Assembly (NCBI GenBank): GCA_963675555.1
Contig: OY776674.1
Location: 29,914,820 to 29,978,819 of the forward strand
DNA length: 64,000 bases
Direction of reading: 5' to 3'
Origin: Leptura quadrifasciata
Taxonomy: Eukaryota > Arthropoda > Insecta > Coleoptera > Cerambycidae
The notes beneath the pieces are model-generated. The model made no database searches, was not told the origin of the DNA, and saw only the letters and a list, made by a program, of their open reading frames with translations. The number at the start of each line of letters is the position of its first letter. Position 1 is the first letter of the stretch. This document shows positions 54,210-64,000 of this stretch, one piece after another. Position numbers and translations under genes: made by a program.

Positions 54210-55349
54210 GTGATTTCTTGGGCAGCGGTGTATTTGTTGTGACTTATTAATGTTATTTAATATATGTATGTCTGTTATATTAAATTATTTTTCTGCTGTT
54301 TGTTATGATACTTCCACACTTTACATTTTTCTCTATACGTATTTACTAACTTGCCACAACGGTGTGTATTCAATATGTAACGTGGTTTAATAAACATTTA
54401 ATGGGTTGCTATTGGAAATCGATACTATTTTATAATAATCCACTTTACTATCTGCAATTATTGAAATTAAATTACACTCAACAATCTATTAGTCATTTAT
54501 TAACTAGATGACAAATAATTCTAGATATTGAATCCAGCACAGCCACATCCTTCGAACCGATTTTAAATTCCATTTAATTTCGGAATAAAATACGAAATTA
54601 TATAAAAACTGAATTAGACTATCAACAATTCACAGGCAACTCATCGAAAGCAAATTATCAGTATTTCGCAGCGCATTTGTTAACCGTTCCCAGCTAAAGC
54701 TAAAGATAAAAGTAGCAGTAGTCCGACTGCGACTGGCTCAATTAAAATTAATGAATAACATAGGAATTTACAACTGATGAGAACTACCATTAACGCATTT
54801 TCCCTTTTTATTAATAACGTAATAAGCGTTGCCGGCATTGTGAACCGCCGCTCTTAAATATATTCGTAAATGCTTGTTTCCTTCTTTGCGGCCGTAATTA
54901 ACTTTATTATTGATGACCTATTTTACGTTTCTAAGACCGAGGTATAAGGAATATGTTCTACGAGACTTTACACAGAGGATAAATTCATTTTAGCATTTTC
55001 ACGTATAGATACGAGAAATAATAAAAACGGGAATAGTTTTGTTATTATTGTTAAGTCCTCAACAAGCTTGAGCAAATGGAGTTATTATAAGAGAATCATC
55101 AGGGCAGTAAAATATACTTAAAAAATGGAACAAACTTTGTATTAATGCAAAAAACTGGTGCATGTGTCGCAGTCGCACTGAAAATAAGTAGACTTTTTGA
55201 CCTAAACTAAACTCTCTTGGCGTAAAAAGACAAGCATATCTGGCATTAATTGACGCAATAAGTTATTATTATTAGCCGTTACTCGAGTCCGAGTATAGAA
55301 ATGTTACAGTCGATAAATTGCGTACAATAAAAAACAAGTAAAAGGTGTA
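54210..55349. other. Unassigned unique DNA
   Basis: No gene, repeat or RNA recognised. The composition is less biased than in the flanking elements. Confidence 0.3.
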
Positions 55350-58300
55350 GTCTATTGTAATTCCCATTCATCTACGGTGCACACGACTATGGCTATAGAG
55401 GCCAATTCGGGAGAGCACATGTCGACCGCAATCAGGACGAACATAGACCTGGTTAGGTCTTGGATTCGGCCTTCTTGCAGCAACATTTCCTTGATAGCTG
55501 GCCACAACCCCTCGCCATTCGGTTCTGTCCGCTGCAAGTTGTTCCCATTGCTCGTCTGCAATACCGCAGGATTTTAGATTTTCATGGAGAGCGTCTTTGA
55601 ACCTCTTTCGTTGACCGCCACGCTTTCTTCTACCGCTTAGCAATTCACCATAAAGTGTACATTTAGGAAGGCGGTTATCATGCATACGATGAACGTGACC
55701 TGCCCATCTTAGGCGTGCTCTTGAAATAAGCACCTCAATTGGAAGGCTGTTTGCTCTCCTGAGTACTTCCACGTTTGATATGTGATGGAACCAACGGATT
55801 TTCATCATACTTCTGAGGTGTCTTTGCTGAAAACGTTCTAATTCTTTCACATGACGACGGTAAGTGACCCAGCTTTCACATCCATACAGCAGTGTTGGAA
55901 TGACAACTGCTCTGTAGACAGCCATTTTCGTTGACAAAGCAAGGTCGTGGTTGTCAAATACTCTCTCTCTAAGTCCCCAGAATGCTCTAGATGCAGCGTT
56001 AATTCTATTGCGAATCTCGCTGTCCATGCTCGCTTTGTCATTAACAACGTTGCCTAAGTAATTGAACTGATCCACCACTTCAAGAGAATTTCCGTTAAGT
56101 ATAATGTCTATTTGGTTCACTTGATGAGGAGTTGACATAATCTTAGTCTTTCCAATGTTGATTTTAAGTCCCAAAGAATCATAGCTTTGGGCATACACAT
56201 CTAAAAGTTCTTGAAGCTCTTCCGGCGTAGAGGCTAAAAGTGCACAGTCATCCGCATACTGGAGATCACAAATGAATCGTGTGCGTGTCTTCGTAAAAGC
56301 TCTAAAGCGCCCTATGTTAAAGAGACCGCCATCAAAACGGTATCTGAGACCTATTCCTCTGACTGTCAGTTTGTTGTCAACAATAATTGTTAGAGCAGTG
56401 GTAAACAAATTAAAGAGTAGGGGTGCCAGGACACATCCCTGCCTAACTCCAGTGAGAGTTTGGAAAGGTTCGGTTGCCTCATTATTATACATAACCTGGG
56501 CGTTGTTGTTTGTATGTAGACTGCGACATACTTCCACAAATTTTCTAGGGATACCTAAGCGGAACATAATTTTCCAGAGCACTTCCCTGTCCACCGAGTC
56601 AAACGCCTTGGTTAAATCAATGAAGGCCATGTGAATTTCTCCTTGATGTTCGAGCGCTTTTTCTTGAAGCTGTTTAAGTGTGAAGATTAAATCCGATGTG
56701 CCTCGGTTTGGTCTAAAGCCACTCTGTGTTTCAGGAAGTAACTTTTCCATAAGAGGTGTTAGCCTATTTGCCATCGCTTTAGTGAGTATCTTCCCTCCAA
56801 CAGCCAGGAGAGCTATACCCCTGTAATTTCCACAGTCCGCAGCGCTCCCTTTGTTTTTGAAGAGGTTGATTAAAAGTGTATCACGAAACTCCTGCGGAGC
56901 TTGGCCACTTTCCCACACGACATCAAACAGTTTTTTGAGGTAGGGTATGAGCTCTGACGACACAGCTTTAAAGATCTCAGCTGGGAGTGAGTCGGCGCCG
57001 GGAGATTTGTTATTTTTTAGTTGCCCAATGGCGGTTAAGATCTCTTCCGTTGTTAGTGGTTTATCTAAGTCTTCGAAGGTGTCATATTGAGGGATAAGAT
57101 TTATAATATCGTGATCGGCTTGACTTTGCTGGTTAAGAATGCTAGAGTAGTGTTCTTTCCATCGGGCTCTTATTTCCTGGTCTTCTTTGAGGAGATTTCC
57201 ATTTAAATCTTTAATAGGGCACATATTTTTCCGACTGGGGCCGTACACTGCTTTTACTCCTTGAAAGAAATTCCTGTAGTCGTGTGAATCGGCGTACCTT
57301 TGAATTTCTCTGGCCTTGCTTGCCCACCACTCGTTCTTTATTCTTCTGATTTCGCGTTGCGTTTCATACTTAGATTGGGTAAAAGCTTCTGCTTTTGATG
57401 AGTCGTTGGGGTGGTTGATAGCGTTTTGGAAGGCAGTATGTTTGCGGTCAAGAAGTTCTTGTATAAAAGCTTCATTATCATTGAACCAGTCCTCCTGTTT
57501 TTTACTTGCTGCAGTGCCAAGAATTTCCTCACTCGCACTTTTTAAACTGTCTTTAATTTGTGTCCAGGTAGCAGCGACATCTACAGAATTGGTTTCTTCT
57601 AGTGCACTCAGATTCTCTTGAACTTTTTGCTTTAGCTGTTCGACGGTTTGTTGGTCACGCAATTTACTAATACAGAGACGGAGTCTACGTTTTACTTGAG
57701 TTCTTCGGTGTTTGGGTCTCATAACAATTTTCATTTTAGAGACAACAGGACGATGATCGGTCCAACATTCGCTATCAATGCGCGCCTTTGTAATTTGGAC
57801 GTCCTTGAGATGCTTCCTACGTACGATAACATAGTCCAGTAGATGCCAGTGACCTGATCTGGGGTGACGCCAGGTGCCTTTAAATTTATCCTTTTGTCGG
57901 AAAATGGTGTTTGTTATAGCTAGGTCATGTTCGGCGCATTTAGTTAGGAGTAGTTGACCGTTAGCGTTCATGTTGCCCAAACCGTTCTTGCCTATGATGC
58001 CTGGCCAGGTGTCTGCATCTCTCCCTACTCTAGCGTTAAAATCGCCAAGAATAACGAGTCGTTCCGTTTTAGGTATTCTACAGAGGGTTTCTTCCAGCTG
58101 TTGATAGAAGCTTTCCTTGGTTTCGTGACTTGCATCCAGAGTGGGAGCGTAGGCGCTTATTAGATTTACCGCGTTGCCATCTGATAGCTCATAGCGTAGC
58201 AGCATTAGACGCTCGGATAGGCCTTGTGGTACTTGTGTTAAGTTGGATACAAGTTGATTCCGAACGGCAAATCCTACTCCATGTTGTCTTCTTGAATTGG

Positions 58301-58760
58301 TGGGAAGACCTTTCCAATAGAAGGTGTAGTACTTTTCTGTGAGAGAGCCTTCCTCCAAAAATCGAGTTTCGCTGAGAGCTGCAACGTCAACATTGAGTCG
58401 GTGAAGTTCTCTATCTATTAGAGCAGTTCTTCTTTCAGGCCGATCGGTGCGAGTGCTGTCGTTCAAAGTACGAACATTCCAAGCGCCGTAGATGAAAGAA
58501 TTAGTTTTGTTGGATTTAACTTGTCGGTGTTTTTTCGACATTCGATGAGGTGTCCCTGTGGGCACCCTCCCCCGGAGATCCGATCGGGATCGCAATAAGT
58601 ACCACATCATTAGTTGCTCTAGAAAGTCTTTTGGATGTACCTACTCCCCACAAATACTTGGAAAGATAAAGACCAAGCAGGCAACACATGAAGGCTCCAT
58701 CTTCAAGAAGAGTGTCACAGGCTTTATATTTTGCTTCCAAAATTGTTATTTATAATTCCA
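55350..58760 (-). mobile_element. Young non-LTR retrotransposon
   Basis: A 1,080-codon ORF (55,368-58,610) fills nearly the whole element. The 5' leader upstream of the ORF extends to an uncertain point near 58,740. The 3' UTR is very short and ends close to 55,350 without an obvious poly(A) or repeated tail. I could not identify target duplications. The compact layout with one ORF and minimal UTRs is like RTE-group elements. Confidence 0.7.
55368..58610 (-). CDS. Intact endonuclease-reverse transcriptase polyprotein
   Basis: This protein would nick target DNA and copy its RNA there (target-primed reverse transcription). An apurinic-type endonuclease spans about residues 35-295: 'WNVRTL' (N45), 'ALSETRF' (E81), 'SAYAPT', 'GDFNARVG' (D190, N192), 'LLDYVIV' and 'TDHRPVV' (D285, H286). 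The RT spans about 515-860: 'GNYRGIALL', 'GFRPNRGTSD', 'FIDLTKAFDSVD' (663-674), 'GVRQGCVLAPLLFNLF' and 'YADD' (785-788). A C-terminal region ends with a single zinc-finger-like motif, 'DCGRHVLSRIGLYSHSRVH', in which the expected first Cys is Arg1058. The frame is uninterrupted for 1,080 codons, in sharp contrast to every other RT here. Met24 is an alternative start; residues 1-23 may be leader. Clade assignment (RTE-like) is tentative. Confidence 0.95.
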   Translation of the reverse strand: MMWYLLRSRSDLRGRVPTGTPHRMSKKHRQVKSNKTNSFIYGAWNVRTLNDSTRTDRPERRTALIDRELHRLNVDVAALSETRFLEEGSLTEKYYTFYWKGLPTNSRRQHGVGFAVRNQLVSNLTQVPQGLSERLMLLRYELSDGNAVNLISAYAPTLDASHETKESFYQQLEETLCRIPKTERLVILGDFNARVGRDADTWPGIIGKNGLGNMNANGQLLLTKCAEHDLAITNTIFRQKDKFKGTWRHPRSGHWHLLDYVIVRRKHLKDVQITKARIDSECWTDHRPVVSKMKIVMRPKHRRTQVKRRLRLCISKLRDQQTVEQLKQKVQENLSALEETNSVDVAATWTQIKDSLKSASEEILGTAASKKQEDWFNDNEAFIQELLDRKHTAFQNAINHPNDSSKAEAFTQSKYETQREIRRIKNEWWASKAREIQRYADSHDYRNFFQGVKAVYGPSRKNMCPIKDLNGNLLKEDQEIRARWKEHYSSILNQQSQADHDIINLIPQYDTFEDLDKPLTTEEILTAIGQLKNNKSPGADSLPAEIFKAVSSELIPYLKKLFDVVWESGQAPQEFRDTLLINLFKNKGSAADCGNYRGIALLAVGGKILTKAMANRLTPLMEKLLPETQSGFRPNRGTSDLIFTLKQLQEKALEHQGEIHMAFIDLTKAFDSVDREVLWKIMFRLGIPRKFVEVCRSLHTNNNAQVMYNNEATEPFQTLTGVRQGCVLAPLLFNLFTTALTIIVDNKLTVRGIGLRYRFDGGLFNIGRFRAFTKTRTRFICDLQYADDCALLASTPEELQELLDVYAQSYDSLGLKINIGKTKIMSTPHQVNQIDIILNGNSLEVVDQFNYLGNVVNDKASMDSEIRNRINAASRAFWGLRERVFDNHDLALSTKMAVYRAVVIPTLLYGCESWVTYRRHVKELERFQQRHLRSMMKIRWFHHISNVEVLRRANSLPIEVLISRARLRWAGHVHRMHDNRLPKCTLYGELLSGRRKRGGQRKRFKDALHENLKSCGIADEQWEQLAADRTEWRGVVASYQGNVAARRPNPRPNQVYVRPDCGRHVLSRIGLYSHSRVHRR

Positions 58761-59251
58761 TGTTTCTGATTCCATCATTATTTTGGTAATCTCTCCATAA
58801 TAAACGAAGAATTGGACTGCTCTTCTTGGATATGGCTGAAATAAATGGATGACATACTTGAAGTAGGTATTTGATAAAGATGTAGCTGTAGAAAGATTGT
58901 TTCTGAATCAAACTGTGTGACAACCATGGCTTGCCTAGTAAAACCCAATTTTCTCGAGCGGAACTTCAAGAGATATCGCTATCATCTTTGGCTACAAAGG
59001 ATAAAGCGTTGGAGAGGTTCAAGATCAATTCCACAGTTGAGGCATACAATGCCACTACCCACTTAATGCAGGATACATCAACAGCCTCATGTTCTTTTTT
59101 GGCCAGAACGAACAAGAGTGTAATAATGCCATTGTCTGCTGCAGCGGAGAAATATAATGAACATTATTCCAGTTTATTTTGCCTGTGGAAGTGTATATTA
59201 AATCAGCCGAACCAAAACACGATCGAATAATTATCGTTCACATATGATTGT
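58761..59251. other. Unassigned; 99-codon frame at 58,931-59,230
   Basis: The plus-strand frame at 58,931-59,230 is open for 99 codons with balanced composition ('ALERFKINSTVEAYNATTHL'). The minus strand is also open over much of 58,970-59,160 ('GIITLLFVLAKKEHEAVDVS'). I recognise neither. It could be an exon or a decayed element ORF. Confidence 0.3.
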
Positions 59252-59480
59252 ATGACTGATGGTCGAGAGGTGAGCGCACTTGCCTCTCACCCAAAAGTTC
59301 CGGGTTCGATCCCCGGTCGTGGCAGTGGAAAATACTGTGAGAGGGATTTTTCCACTATACACGGATATTGGGTGTGTGTCCCTTGTCTCTAAATGTGTAG
59401 TCCCCTCCCACACAAGGCTCTTCTAGAGCCTTCCGGGATAAAGGGGGTCGTCATTACCTGTGGTGTATTTATTATATGTA
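59252..59480 (+). repeat. tRNA-derived SINE family S, copy 1
   Basis: The head GATGGTCGAGAGGTGAGCGC resembles the A-box region of Ser/Leu-type tRNAs. A perfect B-box GGTTCGATCCCC is at 59,303-59,314, followed by GGTCGTGGCAGTGG. The body of about 150 bases includes CACTATACACGGATATTGGG and TCCCTTGTCTCTAAATGTGT. It ends near TTACCTGTGGTGTATTTATT. The B-box is intact, so this copy could still direct pol III transcription. A second copy is at 62,888. Confidence 0.85.
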
Positions 59481-60463
59481 GTGAATAAATACTTTAAATA
59501 TTCATATTTTAAACAATATACTGAATCAGCGTAATTATAACGTCATTTTTATGTTTCATAATGATAATAGACCATCATATAATGATAACTATGTGTATTG
59601 AAACGAGCAAATTTTGAAAAGGTTAAAATTGCGTGGTTAAATGAAAAGCGTTTCCCAATTTCCCGGTAATGGTACACCCATAATGACGCATCAAATGAGG
59701 GGTTTTAAAACGCGAAATTTGCATATGAAATGCCGTTATGGCCCATGGGAAATCCAACACGGCGAAATTAAATATTAACACTTCATTGCAAATGCGCTAA
59801 CTAATAATAATAAAACGCCATGCATTGTAAACAAACTAGCTGCAGAGCATCATTCTATCAAAAATTTATACGTAATTATAAAGGAATCATCCACAGAACG
59901 CCGAATCGATAGTTTCGGATTGTAACGAACATCCAATAAATACAGATTTCGACACAGCCGGCCGCGTGGGCGGTCCGTTTGACCATATACGCTCACATCA
60001 TACATCTGTTGTCTTAGCTTTATGGGCCACAGTGGAAGAGAGAAATTTGGTACACAAACTAAATTTTGAAACGGGCCACCTACAATTTTCATTGACTTTA
60101 ATAGACAACTTGTTTTCTGTGCATAAAAATTTAACGTAGTACAATAGTAATTTGAATCGTCTAGTAATTGATAAGACCAATTCCTTAAAACTGGTGTATT
60201 TTCATTTGAACTGAACCAAAATGTTTGTATCTAGGTTTGGGGATGACGATGGCGTACAAAACCAGATTGCGAGCTAGGAAATAGCCCGTGATACTGGAAA
60301 GCTCATTTCTTCAACTGTGGCATATTTTCATTTTAAGTTGAACGAAACTTGTAGATACCAAAACGTAGAGGCGATCGATGTGAAAATACAGAACGAGAAA
60401 CAAAATAGCCAACGGAATGGTTTCTTCTGAGTTTTCAAAAAACAAAAATGTTCAGGCGACGAG
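59481..60463. other. Unassigned unique DNA
   Basis: No gene or repeat recognised. Short frames at 59,850-60,180 lack known domains. Confidence 0.3.
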
Positions 60464-60499
60464 ACCGAGGGGTCAACCACTAGTGGAGAATATTGTAAA

Positions 60500-60625
60500 G
60501 AGCGTGGGGAATGCCGAGGGATAATAGGGAAAAGGTAGGGAATAACGAGGAATGATAAGATAATGGGGAATAACAAAGAATAATGGGAATGTTGAGGAAT
60601 AATGAGGAATAAAGAGACAATGTAA
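60500..60625. repeat. Left subterminal GGAATA array
   Basis: Irregular tandem GGGGAATAA, GAGGAATAA and GGGAATG units, about ten within 125 bases, on the plus strand. Confidence 0.75.
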
Positions 60626-61261
60626 GGGAATTGCGCCCAATTTTGTTGTTCAAGCAGGTTGGAAGATGAGCCATTAGTTGTGACATCGTGAATTGCAGCG
60701 GTTGTGTTTCTATTTTACTATCTTTTATCTAGATTTTTATGATGATGGCGAAGATTGACGAAGATTCAGTAACTGGATTTATTTCTTTGTTCTCATAATA
60801 CTTAGTATGAATTGATTTTTATTCAGTTGTTAGACCTGAGGTTTAATCTTTATATTGATATATCTTAAAATTTTGTTTAAATCTAATACATGGAAAGAAT
60901 TGTTAAGGTGGGCATATCCAAGAGTCAGAGATCCGATAGGGAAATATTTATTATTTTTGGTCATAACTTTTTTCTTAATACATATATTGGCGAATATATT
61001 GGTAAAAAAGTGCAATATATGATTCATATAAAACACACTCGAAAGCAAATAGATGGTTTTAATTTAATACACAGAATGTTTTATTAATAATCGTACATAA
61101 GCTAACTGACGAATCCTTGCCTCAAAATATGAAAATGTAACCTAAAACACTTAGATGAAATGTTCGTCCTTACTGAGATACAGAGTGTGAATATTATTAT
61201 CAAGAATGTAGTTGAATTTATTAAATATTTTACAAAAATTTAACTGTAAATGAACAAAACG

Positions 61262-61460
61262 ACTATGTTCTAGGTTTCTTTTTTTTAATCATTTATTTAA
61301 CGTCGGCCTATTTCCGCTACCAAGGCCAATCACCGACACTAGGGGATAAGCCCATTAGTGTAGGCACTAGGACCCCTAACCTGGAAATTTTCACGACTAT
61401 TTGTTCTTCCTTTTTTCCTTTTTTTCAATTGCATCCTTTAGTGGGTTTGGGGCACCACTA
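61262..61460. repeat. Possible interspersed repeat
   Basis: This GC-richer block contains CGTCGGCCTATTTCCGCTAC and CACCGACACTAGGGGATAAG, framed by pyrimidine runs. It looks like a short repeat or SINE body inserted in the TIR element, but no second copy was found in this window and no pol III boxes are clear. Confidence 0.3.
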
Positions 61461-61639
61461 CCACCCTTTACTTCAATTAACATTTTTATTTTTATTAACA
61501 TAAAACATTTTTTTAGAACATAAATCTAAATGCAAGTCGGCAAGAAAATTTAATTTTAGATATTTTGAACAAACTTCATATGGACATGCACTTGCCCAAA
61601 TACTTATTAAATCTGCTAGTTTATACTGGTCTCGGCAAT

Positions 61640-62840
61640 ATGACTTCGCTGTCATAATTAACTGAAAGCGACTTCGAAGAAATAAACAGATTTGCTTGGG
61701 AAGAACTGCCGTCTTTGTTGGAGGAACGAGAGTTCGACGGTTGGTTATTTGAAAAGCAATGACAAAAAACAGCTAAAACGAAAAACATCCCACGTGGATG
61801 TATCCTCAGATGTATCTTCGAAAAAAGAAAGCGCCAGGTAGCGACGGTTCGTCGACCTCGGGAGATACTCAGGGGAATGTTGATATAGTTACACATATTG
61901 GACATATAAAAACAAACAAATTTGAACAGTATTAGAAGAAGCTAAAGACGACATCGTTAAATAAAGATGAGGAAATGGGCTTAGAACTAGGCTTAGAACA
62001 ACTAATACTACCAATTTCAAAATTTTCTGCCCTTCTGATTCGGATCACTTGGTCTCAGATTCTCAAGAAAATGAAACTGAAATTGTATATTCAGATTTAA
62101 TTAATTCAGAAGACGAAGATGTTAATGAAGATCTGTCTTTATTCTCAAAATTCGATAATTTAAATATTCAAGATTACAGTATGAAGCAAAGTAAGAATTT
62201 GAAACTGAATATGAAACAATCTACTGAAAAATCCAACAGTCAATATTTGAAAGTAACTTTAAATAATTAAAAAAACTGTAGTTGTGCGAAAATCATTGTT
62301 GTGCTGGTTTTTTTCGGAAGAAAGTGGTAGATTGTCTGCCGATTGACTCTACAGAGTAAGGGGAATGTCAAACAAAAATGAGGGTGTAAAAAACTAGTCA
62401 TGAAAGCAAAAAAAAAGGAGAAAATAAGCGCAGAAGAAATGCATTAAAGGGAAATAAAAATTTAGAGTTAACCAAGAAACTAACCGGAAATGACTAGCTC
62501 GGACAAAACAGAAACCAGCTGTGACTCTTAAGGCGAAAGTGAAACATTCAGTGACGATGCTAGTTATGATGAGTATGACATGGACAATATTGGCTCCAAA
62601 AATTTAACAAATAAATCCTTAGAATTTGTTAAGGAACACTATTATGCTGTTTACTTTGCTGACACATGATACTCGGTATCGCCAAAAAGTGAGGAGGTTG
62701 CTGATATTGATAAAAAGTTTATATTTTATGGCTCGATACAGATGATTGGTGTCAGCCCACTTAAGATTAAAAGAGGTGTTAGATTGGAGATCTGCAAAAA
62801 ATATATAGAAATGAAGCGGCTCTAACTTTTTCATATGTTT
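61640..62840 (+). pseudogene. Decayed ORF inside the 2.9-kb TIR element, family unknown
   Basis: Plus-strand pieces of protein-like sequence are: 'ESDFEEINRFAWEELPSLLE' then 'EREFDGWLFEK' (61,659-61,755); an acidic 73-codon frame at 62,049-62,270 containing 'DLINSEDEDVNEDLSLF'; and 'SDDASYDEYDMDNIGSKNLT' leading to 'EHYYAVYFADT' (62,550-62,665). The last part resembles the C-terminal domain that follows acidic linkers in many insect DNA-transposon proteins ('YVAVYFxDxWYxG'), with the Trp codon now TGA. Stops and frameshifts are frequent and no DDE core is visible, so the catalytic part may be deleted. I cannot name the family. Confidence 0.45.
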
Positions 62841-62887
62841 TTTCTGGTAGTTAGTAGGTAGTACTTAACCATAAATTACCTAACATA

Positions 62888-63112
62888 ATGACTGATGGTC
62901 GAGAGGTAAGCGCACTTGCCTCTCACCCAAAAGTTCCAGGCTAGATCCCCGGCCGTGGCAGTGGTAACTACTGTGAGAGTGATTTTTTCACTATACACGG
63001 ATATTGGGTTTGTGCCCCTTGTCTCTAAATGTGTAGCCCCCTCCCACACAAGACTCTTCTAGATCTTTCTGGGATAAAGGGGGTCGTAATTACCTGTGGT
63101 GTGTTATTTATA
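62888..63112 (+). repeat. tRNA-derived SINE family S, copy 2, nested in the TIR element
   Basis: About 90% identical by eye to the copy at 59,252, from ATGACTGATGGTCGAGAGGT to the TTACCTGTGGTGT tail. The B-box is damaged (AGGCTAGATCCCC for GGTTCGATCCCC), so it is unlikely to be transcribed from its own promoter. It inserted into the older 2.9-kb TIR element. Confidence 0.85.
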
Positions 63113-63216
63113 ATATACCTACAGTTTTAAAATGTTAACGTTATTGTCACCAATAAATTTAAATATTTTAAACATAGTAATTGTTATTCCTTATTTCTAT
63201 ACCCAAAAACATAACA

Positions 63217-63340
63217 ATAAGGGGAATATTAAAGGAATATTGAGTATAATTGAGGAATACTAAAAAATTGGGAAATACTGTGGGCATTCAGGAATAATCG
63301 GGGAATAGTAAAAGTATTGAGGAATAGGGGGAATGATTGT
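63217..63340. repeat. Right subterminal GGAATA array
   Basis: Irregular tandem GGGGAATATTAAAGGAATAT, TGAGGAATA and GGGGAATAG units, about ten within 120 bases, same strand as the left array. Confidence 0.75.
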
Positions 63341-63371
63341 ACGCTTTTTTGGCAGTGGTTGACCCCTCGGT

Positions 63372-64000
63372 GGATACATTTGGCTTTCTTGTAATTGTAC
63401 AATTTAAACTCATTTAAATTTAAGATTAAGTGGATTTTCCTAAGAAACCACGTTATGGTTATGATAAACATTTGTTTGAAAGAAAACGTGCTACTTACTG
63501 CAATGGAACCCCGTATTTATTTTAAAAGGAATAGTTTTTCGAGTTTAGATGACAAAATAAATCGCAATTTTTTTCATTGCCTTTGAATTAATATTGCAGA
63601 AAATATTCAAATTTTAACCTTTTAGCAAAAACTGAAAACTTTTCCCCACTGACCGGTATATTTTATATTTATTAGGAAGAGACAGAAGAGAGGGTTTTTT
63701 AAGGAGACGGTTTTCAACATCTTTATGCGTTTTAAATTATAACCCGTATCCTAGCATAGTTCTATAACTACAGTATTAACAATAAATCTAAACACTTAAT
63801 TAATGGATTTGTTAAAGAGAGAACGTAGTTTAACAGGTAAATCTCTGTTATACAGCAATAAAATTGTGTAATTCCCGAGAGTTGGATGTCCGAAGGCTAA
63901 TCGAAGAACAGCTTAAAGCACGCATTCGAGTCGTTTGATAATAAAGAGCTTACAAAATATGTTAATAACCTCGAATAAAAAGTTACCTGAGGTGATTGAG
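63372..64000. other. Unassigned
   Basis: AT-rich DNA with no recognised gene, repeat or RNA to the window edge. Confidence 0.3.

Larger units (their letters stand above)
60464..63371. mobile_element. 2.9-kb TIR element with subterminal GGAATA arrays
   Basis: The left end ACCGAGGGGTCAACCACT (60,464-60,481) and the right end AGTGGTTGACCCCTCGGT (63,354-63,371) are perfect 18-bp inverted repeats. Next to each is a G-rich array of GGGAATAATGAGGAATA-like units, at 60,500-60,625 and 63,217-63,340. The two arrays are in the same orientation although the TIRs are inverted. Decayed coding DNA lies inside, and a SINE has inserted at 62,888-63,112. I do not recognise the superfamily, and no target duplication is visible. 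Confidence 0.7.

Noticed and set aside
55377..58342. Several 60-120-codon plus-strand and alternate-frame ORFs
   Set aside because: They are shadows of the 1,080-codon minus-strand ORF.
59252..59330. Functional tRNA gene
   Set aside because: Box A and B are present, but the acceptor stem does not pair and the sequence runs into a SINE body found twice.

Overview
This window is AT-rich animal nuclear DNA, almost certainly from an arthropod and most likely an insect. I infer this from the mixture of repeats: Tc1-like, mariner/Tc3-like, hAT, Crypton and Penelope elements, several non-LTR retrotransposon lineages and tRNA-derived SINEs, all in unique AT-rich DNA with no operons. I recognise no host protein-coding gene. 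The window reads as an intergenic or large intronic region filled by layers of mobile elements. The order or family of the host cannot be fixed from this sequence alone.

Layout, left to right. At 1-0.4 kb is a DDE transposase fragment. At 1.7 kb is a SINE. At 3.8-5.3 kb is a minus-strand reverse transcriptase (RT) remnant broken by two MITEs. At 5.5 kb is the first copy of a minisatellite-bearing TIR element. At 7.0-8.8 kb are a Penelope-type end and another RT remnant. At 9-12.1 kb are three TIR elements, two of them nested. At 14.7-16.3 kb is a hammerhead-ribozyme repeat beside an RT remnant. At 19-19.7 kb is a Penelope RT split by a MITE. At 25.2-26.7 kb is a decayed Tc1-like transposon. 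At 27-28.4 kb is an RTE-type retrotransposon inserted, with an 8-bp target duplication, into another repeat. At 29.6-33.4 kb are two more non-LTR remnants. At 34.9-39.6 kb is a 4.7-kb foldback-like element with long inverted arms and a roughly 160-bp tandem subrepeat, into which a Crypton (tyrosine recombinase) segment is inserted. At 39.75-41.3 kb is a further RT remnant. At 43.5 kb is a 5S-rRNA-derived sequence. At 45.1-45.7 kb are a MITE and a hAT MITE with target duplication. At 46.7-47.3 kb is a second hammerhead repeat in a head-to-tail arrangement. At 49-50 kb are degenerate short tandem repeats. At 51.8-54.2 kb are a broken non-LTR element and the largest minisatellite TIR element. At 55.4-58.6 kb is one intact 1,080-codon endonuclease/RT ORF. 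At 59.3-63.4 kb are two copies of one SINE and a 2.9-kb TIR element.

The only long intact coding sequence is the 1,080-residue retrotransposon protein, which looks young. Everything else is decayed, which allows relative ages to be read from nesting. The most unusual signals are two type-I hammerhead motifs with palindromic stem III, the foldback-plus-Crypton composite, the 5S-derived sequence beside a strand-composition switch, and a TIR element family that carries an internal minisatellite of variable length.
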